DNA from: CAJBLF01 sp964545415
Lineage (GTDB): Bacteria > Patescibacteriota > Gracilibacteria > Absconditabacterales > Absconditicoccaceae
Direction of reading: 5' to 3'
Assembly (NCBI GenBank): GCA_964545415.1
Contig: CAZJFP010000003.1
Coordinates: forward strand, 18,402-82,401
Length of the DNA: 64,000 nt
Below, in pieces: positions 36,723 through 46,695 of the stretch (its first letter is position 1; every line of letters begins with the position of its first letter). The notes under the pieces were generated by a model that saw only the letters and a list, made by a program, of their open reading frames with translations, was not told the origin of the DNA and made no database searches. The position numbers and the translations under genes were made by a program.

Positions 36723-37004
36723 ATGGGTTGTACAAAAAAAGTGTACACAGAATGCAGTCAATGTGGCGGAAGTGGAACAAAACACTACTGGCATAACAAC
36801 AGTGACAGCTATCTCTCCAATAATGGGAAAATTTATCATGAACCAACCGGACACAATGCAAGCAAAAAATGTCCGTATTGTGATGGCACGGGAAAACGTT
36901 ATGAAATTGAAAGTACACATGACTTCGATTATGAAGAAGCTATGAGTAAAGATTGGTATTATGCCCGATGTAAAAAATGCGGCAAATACGAAAATCAAGT
37001 ATAA
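36723..37004 (+). CDS. Small zinc-ribbon (DnaJ-type CxxCxGxG) protein
   Basis: 93 residues. Three Cys pairs: CSQCGGSG near residue 11, CPYCDGTG near 49 and CKKCG near 84. The first two match the CxxCxGxG zinc-finger repeat of DnaJ, so it probably binds two zinc ions. There is no J domain. It has AAGGAG at 36711-36716, six bases before the ATG, an unusually good Shine-Dalgarno site for this window. None of its roughly ten glycines uses UGA. It stands alone between a divergent operon and its own terminator. Both features suggest that it came from another lineage. Function unknown. Confidence 0.8.
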   Translation: MGCTKKVYTECSQCGGSGTKHYWHNNSDSYLSNNGKIYHEPTGHNASKKCPYCDGTGKRYEIESTHDFDYEEAMSKDWYYARCKKCGKYENQV

Positions 37005-37010
37005 AAGAAT

Positions 37011-37035
37011 CTCAGGGTATATCCCTGAGTTTTTT
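37011..37035 (+). terminator. Terminator of the zinc-ribbon gene
   Basis: CTCAGGG, loop TATAT, CCCTGAG, then six T, starting 7 bases after the stop codon. Confidence 0.9.
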
Positions 37036-37036
37036 A

Positions 37037-37064
37037 CAAAAAAAACTGAGCCTTTCAGCTCAGT
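37037..37064 (-). terminator. Terminator of the ribosomal operon (after secY)
   Basis: On the minus strand ACTGAGC, loop TGAAAG, GCTCAGT, followed by a run of seven or more T. It lies 28 bases past the secY stop, so the operon ends here and does not continue into adk, infA or rpoA. Confidence 0.9.
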
Positions 37065-37091
37065 TCTCTTTTTTATGTACTAACTAAGTTC

Positions 37092-38447
37092 CTATAATTT
37101 GTTAATATTGTTGGATACCGCGCCGAGATCGATCTTATCATACCTCTGCATAAGCATATCCGTCTTGATCTTATTCATGATATCCTGGACGACTCATACA
37201 ATGATGATCACTCATGAACCGGTGACGACAACAGGAAGCGACCCTAATGTCTGTACGAGATTCTGGATGAACGGAATATAATTAAGCAAATAGCTGTAGA
37301 TACCAATAAACGCCAATCCTGCTCCTCATCGAAGACAGAGATGCATCAATATACCATTAATATATTTTGCTGTCTCTTTTCCTGGTCTGATACCTGGGAC
37401 AAATCCTCATCTCTTCTGGATATTATCGGAAATCCTTTCTGGAGAGAAGACAATCAATGTATAGAAGAAGGTAAACACAATGATCAAGGCAAAATACAAG
37501 ATGATAGCAGGTATTCCAGGCTGTTGGGTATAGATATTAAGGTTAGCCTCTATCCAGTTTGCCATACCAACCAACTTAGTATTCATCGGCTGAAATTGAG
37601 TAATCAGTTTGGAAATCAAATAAGGGAAAGAAACAAACGCGATAGCGAAGATGATAGGCACCATTCCTACAGGATTCATTGGGATAGGCAATGATGATGA
37701 TTCTTCCACTCTTCCTCTCCTTGCATAAATCACAGGGATTTCTTTGCGGGATTTGAGGATAAAGATAGAAAGCAAGACTAATCCGAGGACAATGACGAGC
37801 ATAAAAATAAATACTCACATAATGCTATCAGTAGAAGCAAAACTTCCATATATCTTTTGAGTAATTCCTGCAACGATGGATGCGAAGATCAACAAAGAAA
37901 CTCCATTAGAAATTCCTTTTTCTGTAATCAACTCTCCTATCCACATCAAAAGAACAGAACCGACAGTCATTACAAAAGCAGAGAGTATAAGGGTTCCTGG
38001 ATCTGTAGGAATAACATTACCACCTAACAAGTAGTTGATAAAAAACACCATTCCTATAGATTGTAAAAATGCTAATGGGATAGAAAGATATCTAGTGTAT
38101 TGTTGTATTTTTTGTTGTCAAACTTCTCATTGTTCAGTAAGTTCCTCAAGTTTAGGGACTACAGAACCCAGCAATTGCATAATGATGGATGCATTGATGA
38201 ATGGAGCAAGACCAACAGCTATGATAGCGAACTGATCCAATGATCCTCAAAGCAACATAAGGAAATATCCCAACCCAGAATCTCATGTAGCAATAGTTTT
38301 TGACATAAGTGCAGTAATATCTACGAAAGGAACAGGGATAAATACCAATAGCCTATAAAGTGCAAGCATCACCAAAGTAAATATGATTTTCTTCTTTATA
38401 CTAGGATTTTCTCGTACCTCTTGAAGTTTTTTGAAGAATTTTTCCAT
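37092..38447 (-). CDS. secY: Protein translocase subunit SecY
   Basis: 451 residues, usual length. SecY is the channel of the Sec translocon. Ten hydrophobic helices are visible, with family landmarks: the plug region after helix 1, PFINASIIMQLL, GISNGVSLLIFASIV, then RRGRVEESSSLPIPMNPVGMVPIIFA, PERISDNIQKRGGFVPGIRPG (its Gly is UGA) and the C-terminal GVVQDIMNKIKTDMLMQRYDK. Stop is TAG at 37092-37094. It is the last gene of the S10-spc operon and should carry the many exported proteins in this window. Confidence 0.97.
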
Positions 38448-38473
38448 CAAAAAAAGATAAGGAACATAAAAGA

Positions 38474-39163
38474 TTATTTTGCCTTCTTAGTTGCTGGTTT
38501 CTTGACTGCTGGCTCTTTTTTTTCAACAGGTTTCTTGGCTGCTGGTTTCTTGACTAGTGATTTCTTTTCTACGGAAATTTCTGGAGCAGTCTCTATCAAT
38601 TTTGCTGTTTCTATTTTCTTCGTTTCCTTGATGACAGGAACTTTCTTAGCTACAGATTTTTTTGCTTTTTTCATAGGCTTAACAACCTTGACTGGAGCTT
38701 TCTTAGCTACAGCATGGACAGTACCTGGATTCTCCATTTTTGCTTTCGCAGAAGCGGAAAACGCATCGATATCTTTGAAAGTAAGATGTTTAGCATACTC
38801 ACCATGACCGAGTATCTTGACGAAATCGGTAACAGCCTTGATATATCAGAAATCCTTCAACAATGCTTTAGTAATTTCCATAACATCAGAGATTCTTGCA
38901 TCAGCATCAAGTGTACTCAAGTTAATGATAGTTACGTGTTTTACGAGTTTATAATATCTAGTGAATCATCTAGCTTTAGGCAATCTCTGGACGATAGAGG
39001 TTTGTCCTCCTTCGAAGAACGGTTTCATAGAATGTCCGCTCCTAGATTTTTGTCCTTTAAGCCCTTTTCCAGAATAATTTCCTGTTCCCGTAGCATTACC
39101 TCTTCCTATTCTGACTTGCTTATTCTTAAGTCCCTTGCTTCTTTGGAGTTGATGGATTTTCAT
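38474..39163 (-). CDS. rplO: 50S ribosomal protein L15 with Lys/Ala/Pro-rich tail
   Basis: 229 residues, while L15 is usually about 145-150. Residues 1-145 are a normal L15: MKIHQLQRSKGLKNKQVRIGRG, GQKSRSG, FFEGGQTSIVQRLPK and the C-terminal VHAVAKKA-type end. The last 80 residues are a low-complexity tail of KKPAAKKPVEKKEPAVKK type, histone-H1-like. UGA-Gly at the RGFTRYYK position. rpmD (L30), which normally lies between rpsE and rplO, is missing: only 27 bases separate the two genes. Confidence 0.95.
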
Positions 39164-39190
39164 ATCGATAAGTGATAAATGGTATAAAAA

Positions 39191-39844
39191 TTATTTCTTG
39201 ATGGTCTTTTTGACTGGTTTCTTGGCATCAACAGCAGGTTTCTTTTCAATAACTACTTCAGGTACAATACCTACTTGTTTCTCCTTGATTTCTTTGACAA
39301 CAGAAGCTGTCTCTTTTTTTCCTTCAGTTTCGTCTTCAAGAGAAGCTGATTTTGCTTTTTCTACAACACGCTTATTGAAATGATCAGCATGTTTGTATGC
39401 AGACAATGCTCTGATAGTACCCAAAGCATTATTTAATTTGTTGTTTGATCACATAATCTTGGAAAGGACGTTTTCAAATCCTGCAAGTTCCAAAACAGCT
39501 CTCACAGAAGATCCAGCCTTTAGACCAGTACCTGCAGTAGCAGGAAGAAGCTTGATGACACAAGCTTTATACTTGGTAGTTGTAGGATAAGGAACAGTCT
39601 GATTTCCAGTAATAGGCACGATAAACATATTCTTGTATGCCTCACGTGAAGCTTTCTGCACAGCAGCGCTCACATCCGGACCTTTGGAAACACCTATACC
39701 AATCTTACCTTTCTTGTTTCCAACGAGAACAGTCGCTCTGAAAGAAAGTTTTCTTCCTCAGGTTGTAACTCTAGTGACTCTTCTCACCTCAAGCATAAGC
39801 TCGTCGAATTCCTTCTTTACCTTATCTTTGTTTCAAGATCTCAT
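39191..39844 (-). CDS. rpsE: 30S ribosomal protein S5 with charged tail
   Basis: 217 residues, about 50 longer than usual at the C-terminus. The S5 core is plain: KEFDELMLEVRRVTRVTTGGRKLSF, GNKKGKIGIGVSKGPDVSAAVQKA, GTGLKAGSSVRAVLELAG and NALGTIRAL. The tail alternates Glu and Lys and ends KKPAVDAKKPVKKTIKK, resembling the L15 tail. Both TTGGRK and MGSNNK glycines include UGA. Start ATG 39844. Confidence 0.95.
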
Positions 39845-39870
39845 GAACGATAATTGTTAATATGATAAAA

Positions 39871-40230
39871 TTATATAGCGATACCTCATGATCTTATTCA
39901 TTCAGCCAAAGCTTTAACTCTTCCATGATACAGCTGACCATTTCTATCGAACGCAGCTTTTTCGATGCCTTGTTTCTTCATCAACGCAGCCAAAGCTTCA
40001 CCAGCCTTCTGAGATCTCTCTGTCTTGGTCGTTCCTGCGATACCCTTATCAGTGATATGACAGAGGACTTTTCCATTAAGTCCCAAAACTTGTGCTTTGA
40101 TAAACATATTTGACTTGTCTATAACAATTCTATATTCAGGATTGTTTGCTTTGATCTTAGCATTGACTCTCTTTTTTCTTCAAAGAAATTTTCTTGTAGC
40201 TTCTTTGATGCGCTTAGTGATTTTTAACAT
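39871..40230 (-). CDS. rplR: 50S ribosomal protein L18
   Basis: 119 residues, normal length; binds 5S rRNA. Motifs: RIKEATRKFLGRKKRVNAKIK at the start region, AQVLGLNGKVLCHITDKG, and the C-terminal FDRNGQLYHGRVKALAEGIRSGG, where the conserved Gly after ALAE is UGA. Ends TAA. Confidence 0.95.
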
Positions 40231-40296
40231 TGCATTGAATAATAAATAATAAAGATGTCTCAATAAATATTAGTTGTTATCTATTTAGTTGTTGGT

Positions 40297-40842
40297 TTAT
40301 TTCTTAGCTGCTTTACCTGGTTTGAGCTTGATATATTCGTCAAAATATCTGATACCTTTTCATTTATAAGGTTCTGGCTTCTTGAGCGCCTTTATTTTGG
40401 CTGCATATTCACCAAGGAATTGTTTATCGATACCATTCAATGTGATGATATAATTACCTTTTGCATCCTGCTCGACTTTTGCTTCGATAGTTTGAGGGAC
40501 ATCAAAATTGATTTTATGAGAAAGACCGAGAGCGAAGACGAATTTTTTGCCCTCCAATTTAGCGGCATATCCTACTCAGGTAAGCAAAAGCTTTTTTTCA
40601 TATCCTTTGGTCACTCATTCGATCATATTTGCAAGCAAAGTCCTGGAAAGACCCCAAAGATTTCGTTGATCTTGATTTTCAACAGCAGTTATCGCTTCAT
40701 TATTTTCCACCTTTATGATAACTCCTTTTGCAAAAGTATGAGTAAGCTGTCCCTTAGGACCCTTGACTACTACAGTTGAACCATCAATATGAAGTTCTAC
40801 TCCTGCAGGTATTTGGATGGATTTTTTTCCGATCTTTGACAT
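40297..40842 (-). CDS. rplF: 50S ribosomal protein L6
   Basis: 181 residues, normal length. MSKIGKKSIQIPAGVELHID and VVVKGPKGQLTHTF open the first domain; RTLLANMIEGVTKGYEKKLLLTGVGYAAKL crosses into the second; the C-terminal PEPYKGKGIRY is the classic rRNA-binding motif with one UGA-Gly. The last 15 residues are basic. Confidence 0.95.
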
Positions 40843-40894
40843 GAATATAATGCTAAATTGTTAAAATACATTAGTATGGACAATCGACTATTGT

Positions 40895-41299
40895 CTAATA
40901 AATCTCTGCTATAAGTTCTCCTCAAAGTTTTTTCTGTTTTGCGATATGAGCAGGCATAAGTCATTCATTGGTAGAGATGATGCCGATACCTTTTCCTCAT
41001 GCAACGGTAGTAATGTTTTTGTAGCTAACATACCGAGGTCTTGATGGCTTAGAAAAGAATTTTATATTCGGAACATCATTTACAGGGTTGATGACTCTCT
41101 TGAGCGTAATGGTAATATACTTCTTCTTTTCTACCTCCTTGATTTCAAACTCCTTAATGAATCCATATTGTTTGAGAAGCTCCAAGATCTTCACCTTGAA
41201 ATTTGAAAATGTTACCTCTTCTACAGAAGTTTTCCTTGCCATATACGCATTTTTGATCCTGATAAGCAAATCATGGATAGGAGCGTTAACATAGGTCAT
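40895..41299 (-). CDS. rpsH: 30S ribosomal protein S8
   Basis: 134 residues, normal length. NAPIHDLLIRIKNAYMARK at the N-terminus, YVSYKNITTVAGGKGIGIISTNEGLM at the C-terminus, with UGA for one Gly of the GGKG run and of KKLGGELIAEIY. Stop TAG. An ATTTATCATT motif lies shortly upstream of the start. Confidence 0.95.
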
Positions 41300-41353
41300 G
41301 TGTACAGATATGATTAATGATAAATAGATAGTGATGAATATGGAAATAGAATA

Positions 41354-41569
41354 TTACCAGCTTGATTTTCTGAGTCCCATAATGACGCCTTCTCTAGCGA
41401 ATGTTCTCAAACACACTCTGCAAATACCAAAATCTCTGATATATGCATGAGATCTACCGCAGACTCTACATCTGTTATAATATTTGGTAGGTTGTTTAAG
41501 AGCTTTTCACTCAGTGAATCTCTTTTCGTACATCTTTGATTGCTTTGCTTTTAGTGATGTTCTTGCCAT
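41354..41569 (-). CDS. rpsN: 30S ribosomal protein S14, zinc-binding type
   Basis: 71 residues. CRVCGRSHAYIRDFGICRVCLR gives the four-Cys zinc site of the short (type Z) form, and the protein ends GLRKSSW. The Gly of RFTEGKALK is UGA. It lies between rpsH and rplE as usual. Confidence 0.95.
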
Positions 41570-41597
41570 GGTGAATAGAAGTGAAAAATGATAAATG

Positions 41598-42137
41598 TTA
41601 TTTGAAGATGAATCCTAATGCTTGAAGCAATGCCTTTGCATGAGCATTATCTTTTGTTGTTGTTACGATAGTGATCTGGAGTCCCATAGGAGTAGCCACA
41701 TCATCCAATGAAAGTTCAGGAAAGATATTGTAGTTAGGGAGTCAGATAGAATAATTTCCTTGTCCATCGAAATTCTTTTCGCTCAAACCTGAGAAATCCC
41801 TAATTCTCGGCATAACCAATTTCACGAATCTATCCAAGAAATCATATGCTCTCTGTTTTCTCAATGTAGTCTGAAGCATCACAGGAAGACCTTCTCTCAG
41901 CTTGAAGTTTGAGATAGCTTTCTTTGATTTGAAAACGCGAGATTTCTGTCCGGTAATCTTAGTGATTATTTTTTCGAATTCATCGAAATCCTTGAGTGAT
42001 TTCCTTGTAGACAAAGATCCTATACCTACACCGACAATCACCTTATCGATTTTCGGTACAGCATTGATATTCTTGATATCGAGCTGCTTCTGAAGGTTCT
42101 TGATGATATTTGTATTGAATGCTTCTAATGTATTCAT
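41598..42137 (-). CDS. rplE: 50S ribosomal protein L5
   Basis: 179 residues, normal length; binds 5S rRNA. VPKIDKVIVGVGIG, ITGQKSRVFKSKKAISNFKLREG, MPRIRDFSGLSEKNFDGQGNYSIG (last Gly UGA) and MGLQITIVTTTKDNAHAKALL are the family landmarks. Ends TAA. Confidence 0.96.
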
Positions 42138-42167
42138 GAAGTCAAAGATAAAGATAGTTAAAAATGC

Positions 42168-42461
42168 CTATTTTATAGCAACATTAAGTTTTGCTGATTG
42201 TCTAGTCTTCTTGCCTTTTTTATCAGTAATCACGTTGATCCTGGTAGCCTTTTTCTTGTCATCTACATAATACATAACATTGGAAACATGGACAGGATGA
42301 ATCTTTTTGATAAATCCTTTTCATTTCACCGCTTTTTTCATCTCGTTGATGCCTTTTACAACAACACGCTCAGCATCCACAAATTTTTGGATAGTGGAAA
42401 CCTTGCCTTTGTATTTTCCAGCAATCATGATGACAGGATCTCAAGTTCTTAATTTTTTCAT
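42168..42461 (-). CDS. rplX: 50S ribosomal protein L24
   Basis: 97 residues. The KOW motif lies at residues 5-30: RTGDPVIMIAGKYKGKVSTI, with UGA for the Gly of RTGDP. GFIKKIHPVHVSNVMYYVDD follows in the middle. Short gene between rplN and rplE as in other bacteria. Stop TAG. Confidence 0.95.
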
Positions 42462-42516
42462 GATAATTATAATGAATAGGAATAAATGTTTTCTATCGAC
42501 CGTCGACTATCGACTA

Positions 42517-42894
42517 TTACACTACTTCTTCAGCCATATTGGTGATGGCCTTGTATCCAAGCTGTCTAAGTTCTCTAGCTACAGGACCGAAGATTCTCTT
42601 TCCGATAGGCTTGATTTCACCCTTAGCGTCTTTTGTCATAAGAATAACAGCATTATCGCCAAATCTTACATAGGTTCCATCTTTTCTTGGAATTTCTTTT
42701 GCAATCCTAACAATCAAAGCTTGAGAAGTGGTTCCTTTTTTGATAGCGCTTGTTGGCAATGCATCCTTGATAGCGATCATGACTCTATCGCCTACCGTTG
42801 CAGTTCTAGCATTACCCTTTAGGATCCTGAATATTTGTCCTCTTTTGGCTCCCGTATTGTCTGCTATGATAACTTCTGATTCGTTCTTTAGCAT
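42517..42894 (-). CDS. rplN: 50S ribosomal protein L14
   Basis: 125 residues, normal length. IIADNTGAKRGQIFRILKG, VGDRVMIAIKDA, IVRIAKEIPRKDGTYVRFGDNAVIL and IGKRIFGPVARELRQLGY are all canonical. No UGA codon is used here. ATTTATCATT is present just upstream of the start. Confidence 0.97.
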   Translation of the reverse strand: MLKNESEVIIADNTGAKRGQIFRILKGNARTATVGDRVMIAIKDALPTSAIKKGTTSQALIVRIAKEIPRKDGTYVRFGDNAVILMTKDAKGEIKPIGKRIFGPVARELRQLGYKAITNMAEEVV

Positions 42895-42919
42895 TGGAAT
42901 GATAAATAATGAAGTAAAA

Positions 42920-43177
42920 TTATGCCTTTACAACTTCTATGAGTTTCCGTTTTTTTAGTTTGCTCACAGGTCTACATTCTCTGATCTTAACCATATCACC
43001 CATTTTGGAAACGTTTCCTTCGTCATGAGCATAATATTTTTTTCTGACAACAAATCTCTTTTTATAGAGAGGATGCATCTTGACGGTTTTTACCAAAACA
43101 GTACGAGATTTGTCGGTCTTGTCGCTGACGACTTCTCAGAACAACTCCTTGATACTCTTATTTCCTATTACCACCAT
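42920..43177 (-). CDS. rpsQ: 30S ribosomal protein S17
   Basis: 85 residues. GEVVSDKTDKSRTVLVKTVKMHPLYKKRF and KMGDMVKIRECRPVSKLKKRKLI are the S17 signatures. UGA gives the Gly of LFGEVVSD. The start lies inside the 3' end of rpmC, a 20-base overlap. Confidence 0.95.
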
Positions 43178-43385
43178 TTTGTTCTTTAGATTTATGAGTT
43201 AAAACGGTATTTACTCTCGCGATCTTGACTCTTACGTCTCAGATTTTGTGAGTCTCTTTAAGTCATTTGATCGCATTTTTCATCTTGTAGGAATAGAGTT
43301 CCTTATTGAGATCTCTTCTCATAAGAATAAGTTCCTTGATGCTCTTATCATGCAAATCTTTCATAAATTCTTTTGTACCCTTCAT
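43158..43385 (-). CDS. rpmC: 50S ribosomal protein L29
   Basis: 75 residues, all-helical: LHDKSIKELILMRRDLNKELYSYKMKNAIKGLKETHKI then RVKIARVNTVL, the typical two-helix hairpin. UGA encodes the Gly of HKIGDVRVK. The C-terminal tail (HKSKEQNGGNRK) overlaps rpsQ. Confidence 0.92.
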
Positions 43386-43450
43386 TGATAGTATATTTTA
43401 AATAATAAATCCGAGCTTCAAGCTTCAAGCTTTAAGCTTGTAAGCTAAGT

Positions 43451-43870
43451 TTATTTTATTTCTCACTTTTCTACAAATTTCGCTTTGAGCGATAGCTTTT
43501 TCGCTGCCTTGAGCAAAGCTTCCTTTGCGACATCCCTAGGGATTCCCATAAGTTCAAACATCACTCTTCCTTTTCTTACAGCAGCAGTATAGATATCAAC
43601 ATCTCCCTTTCCTGTACCCATAGGCATTTCTAGACCTTTCTTGGTGAATGGTACATCAGGAAACACTCTGATTCGCATCTTACCGGTTTTTTTGATAGCT
43701 CTAACAATAACCTTTCTTGCAGCTTCTATCTCTTTGTTGGTAAGATAGGAACTAGTCAAAGCTTTGAGTCCATATTGGCCGAAAGCGACCGTAGATCATC
43801 TATAGCTTTTTCCTCTGAGCTGTCTTACGAGAGGTTTTCTATATTTCCATCTTTTTGGGGTCAACAACAT
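43451..43870 (-). CDS. rplP: 50S ribosomal protein L16
   Basis: 139 residues, normal length. MLLTPKRWKYRKPLVRQLRG at the start, YGLKALTSSYLTNKEIEAARKVI, GKMRIRVFPDVPFTKKGLEMPMGTGKG and VMFELMGI are canonical. UGA gives the Gly of SYRGS and of the C-terminal KGEIK. A tandem AAGCTT-rich stretch (about 43410-43440) separates it from rpmC. Confidence 0.96.
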
Positions 43871-43908
43871 AATATATCGATCAAAACAAATAAAATGATA
43901 CTATATGA

Positions 43909-44577
43909 TTATAAATTTATTTTCTTATTAGCGTTAGCTTGGTTTTTGTTGTAGAGAACTCCTTTTTCAATCCAAACCTTCACTCCGAGCATACCGTATT
44001 TTGTCCTAGCTTGGAGATAATGGAAATCAATATCTGATCTGAATGTTTGGAGCGAAACTCTTCCTTCAATGAATTTTTCAGTCCTGGAGATATCAACACC
44101 TCCAAGTCTTCCTCCTACCTGGATCTTGATACCAGAAGCACCCTTTTCCATAACCTTTTGGAGAACTCATTTTGCAACTTTTCTGAAAGGCATTCTAGCC
44201 TCGAGCTGTGAAGCAATGAATTCCGCCATAATCTTTGCAGATAACTCAGGAACCTTCACTTCCTTTATGATAGCTTTCATATCCTTGCCGAATTTCTTTT
44301 TGAGCACATCCTCAAATTCCTTGATCTTTGCACCTTGTTTACCCATCAACACTCCTACTTTGGAAGAGAAGATAATAATTTCACCTTCTTTCGCAGTTTT
44401 TCTGATTACAACTTTTGAGATTCCTGCTCTAGGAAAAAACGCCTCAACAAATCTTCTCATCTTGATGTCTTCGACGAAAAAATCTGCACCAGTCCTTTTA
44501 GACTTAGCGAACCGCTCTGCAGGCCATGATTTCATAATACCTACTCTCATTCCTATTGGATGGGCTTTTGCTCACAT
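43909..44577 (-). CDS. rpsC: 30S ribosomal protein S3
   Basis: 222 residues, normal length. Starts MGAKAHPIGMRVGIMKSW (first Gly UGA), has the KH domain VLMGKQGAKIKEFE and the C-terminal domain GASGIKIQVGGRLGGVDISRTEKFIEG and GVKVWI. The tail is short and basic. Starts 8 bases after rplV. Confidence 0.97.
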
Positions 44578-44585
44578 ACTTGTTG

Positions 44586-44948
44586 TTACTTAACATGTAA
44601 AAAAACTTTTACAAACGATCTGTATCTTACATAATGACTAATTCTTGATCTTGAAGAGAATCTGATTCTCTGAATCTTAGGACCTCTACCGATTTCTATT
44701 TTGTGCACATAAAGTTTATTAGCATCATAGCTGCCATTTGTTGTTGCGTTAGCATATGCAGATTTGATGACTTTATGGAGGAATTTTGCAGCCTTCTTTG
44801 GTAAGACACTAAGAAGCATTAATGCATCCTCAACTTTTTTTCCTTTGACCATCTGGGCAATCAACGCCATCTTTTTATCAGAAACCAAAGCGTATTTGAG
44901 TGTAGCCGTCAGGTTGTTATCTACTGTCTTTTTGGTGGTAGTAACCAT
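44586..44948 (-). CDS. rplV: 50S ribosomal protein L22
   Basis: 120 residues. YALVSDKKMALIAQMVKGKKVEDALMLL at the start; KAAKFLHKVIKSAYANAT in the middle; the exit-tunnel loop GRGPKIQRIRFSSRSRISHYVRY near the C-terminus, with Tyr/Ser where many bacteria have RARGRA. No UGA codon. ATTTATCATTT upstream of the start. Confidence 0.95.
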   Translation of the reverse strand: MVTTTKKTVDNNLTATLKYALVSDKKMALIAQMVKGKKVEDALMLLSVLPKKAAKFLHKVIKSAYANATTNGSYDANKLYVHKIEIGRGPKIQRIRFSSRSRISHYVRYRSFVKVFLHVK

Positions 44949-45022
44949 TACAAATAAATTTTAAATGATAAATTAGAGATATTTTATTCTGAGTTCTGAA
45001 TTTCACATTCTGCATTCTGAAT

Positions 45023-45280
45023 TTAGAACGGATGTCACCTAAAGTTTCTCGTAGGAACAAATTCTCCCAACCTATGTCAGATCATATCTTCTGTAACATA
45101 CACACTGACAAATTGTTTTCCATTATGAACAGCAAAGGTAAGTCCTATCATATCAGGAACAATATGACACGCTCTATCTCGAACTTTGATAACTTTCTTA
45201 TCTCCCGCTTCGTTCATCTTCTTAACCTTGATAAGTATTTTCTCGTTCACATAGAATCATTTTTTTAGCGATCTTGCCAT
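45023..45280 (-). CDS. rpsS: 30S ribosomal protein S19
   Basis: 85 residues. MARSLKKGFYVNEKIL, IKVRDRACHIVPDMIGLTFAVHNGKQFV and VYVTEDMIGHRLGEFVPTR match the family; UGA is Gly in KKGF-like and IGHRLG positions. Its stop codon lies in an intergenic stretch of repeated TTCTGAATT-type motifs (44990-45025). Confidence 0.95.
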
Positions 45281-45411
45281 AATAACAATAATGAATAGTT
45301 AAAAATGAATAATTGATAATGTTGGATTGTATTATTATGGACTATTGTATACAACCATAGTTTATAAGTATACAATTCCACCATTTTTCATTCTTAATTG
45401 TTAATTCTTAA
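45281..45411. repeat. AT-rich intergenic element with inverted ends
   Basis: 131 bases between rplB and rpsS, with AATGAATAGTTAAAAATGAATAATTG-type sequence at one end and CATTTTTCATTCTTAATTGTTAATTCTTAATTA-type at the other. The core has an inverted ACTATTGTATAC / GTATACAAT-like motif. It is similar in plan to the elements at 7514, 60267 and 61314. No gene seen. Confidence 0.55.
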
Positions 45412-46260
45412 TTAATTTTTAGTTCTCTTGGAGATAATAAATCTCGTAGATGATTTTCTATTTTTTCTCGTCTTGATTCCTGGAGTAACTCTTTTACCAG
45501 CAAATGATTTTTGTCCTCTCTTGAGACCGATAGGAGAGTGTCCTTCTCAACCTCCATGTGGATGGTCAACAGGGTTCATGTTCTTTCCAAGAATATGAGG
45601 TTTTTTTCCAAGCCATCTTTGTCTTCCTGCTTTTCCGATGACAACATTCTGATGTTGTTCGTTTCAGATTTCACCTATAGTAGCAAAACAGTTTTCATTG
45701 AATTTTCTTACTTCTCCAGAAGGTAATTTAATAAACACAACCTTAAGAAGTGTATCTTTACCAGCGATACTTGCAGATGATCATGCAGTCTTGATAAGCT
45801 TTCCTGAAGAAAATGGAGTGACTTCAAGATTAAACACATTCACTCATTCTGGAATATCTTTCAATTGCTTTCTGTTTCCTGGAGCGATGGGAGCTTTGTC
45901 TCAACAAAGCACGGTATCACCTACTTTGATATGTTTCCATGCAAGTGCATATCTCTTTTCTCCATCAACATAGTTGAGCAAAGCAATTCTTGATGTTCTA
46001 TAAGGATCATATTCTACGCTTGCAATCTTTGCAGGAATATTGAGTTTATCATATCCCTTGAAATCTATCAATCTATACAATCTTTTATGCCCTCCTCACA
46101 TAGATCTGGAAACGGCCTTTCCAGAGTTGTTTCTTCCACCAGTTCTTCCTAAAGTCTTGGTAAGTGACTTCTCTGGTCTCTTTTTGCTGAGTTCAGAAAA
46201 ATCATATCAGATCATATAACGTCTTGATGGGGTATATGGTTTATACTTCTTGAGAGCCAT
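45412..46260 (-). CDS. rplB: 50S ribosomal protein L2
   Basis: 282 residues, normal length; needed for peptidyl-transferase function. YKPYTPSRRYM at the start, GRTGGRNNSGKAVSRSMGGGHKRLYRLIDF, VAPGNRKQLKDIPEG and the near-invariant NPVDHPHGGGEG close to the C-terminus. In this motif the third Gly is UGA, one of the clearest proofs of recoding. It continues GHSPIGLKRG to an end of FIISKRTKN. Confidence 0.98.
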
Positions 46261-46325
46261 GCCTATATAATGATAAATGATAAATGCTAAGTGTTGAATA
46301 TTTTATTCTAAATTTTAAATTCAGT

Positions 46326-46667
46326 TTATGATCCGAGTTCTATCTTGTCTTTTTTGCCAAGAGTAACAATCGCTTTCTTGTAGGATTTTCTCACAAGTTT
46401 TCTGTTATTTCTTCCTTTATAAACAACATTGACGATATTTACTCCTTCAGGATATACATTATAAAGAAGTTGAACAGCTTGCCTTACGTCATTTTTGTTG
46501 GCATCCTTATGAATTTTGAACGAATATTTATTTGTAGCCTCTTGCTGTTTGTGAGTCTTTTCTGTGACCAACGGAGCAATGATGATACCATACGGAGAAA
46601 GTTTCTTGATGGCTTTCCCAGAAGTATTTTTCTTTGCTCTTGCTTGAAGTATTTGCTTAAAAGTCAT
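46326..46667 (-). CDS. rplW: 50S ribosomal protein L23
   Basis: 113 residues. IIIAPLVTEKTHKQQEATNKYSFKIHKDANKNDVRQAVQLLYNV carries the usual motif; GRNNRKLVRKSYKKAIVTL is the C-terminal strand pair. The N-terminal 25 residues are a basic extension. No UGA codon. Confidence 0.95.
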   Translation of the reverse strand: MTFKQILQARAKKNTSGKAIKKLSPYGIIIAPLVTEKTHKQQEATNKYSFKIHKDANKNDVRQAVQLLYNVYPEGVNIVNVVYKGRNNRKLVRKSYKKAIVTLGKKDKIELGS

Positions 46668-46695
46668 AGGGATAGATATAATAAATACTAAAAGT

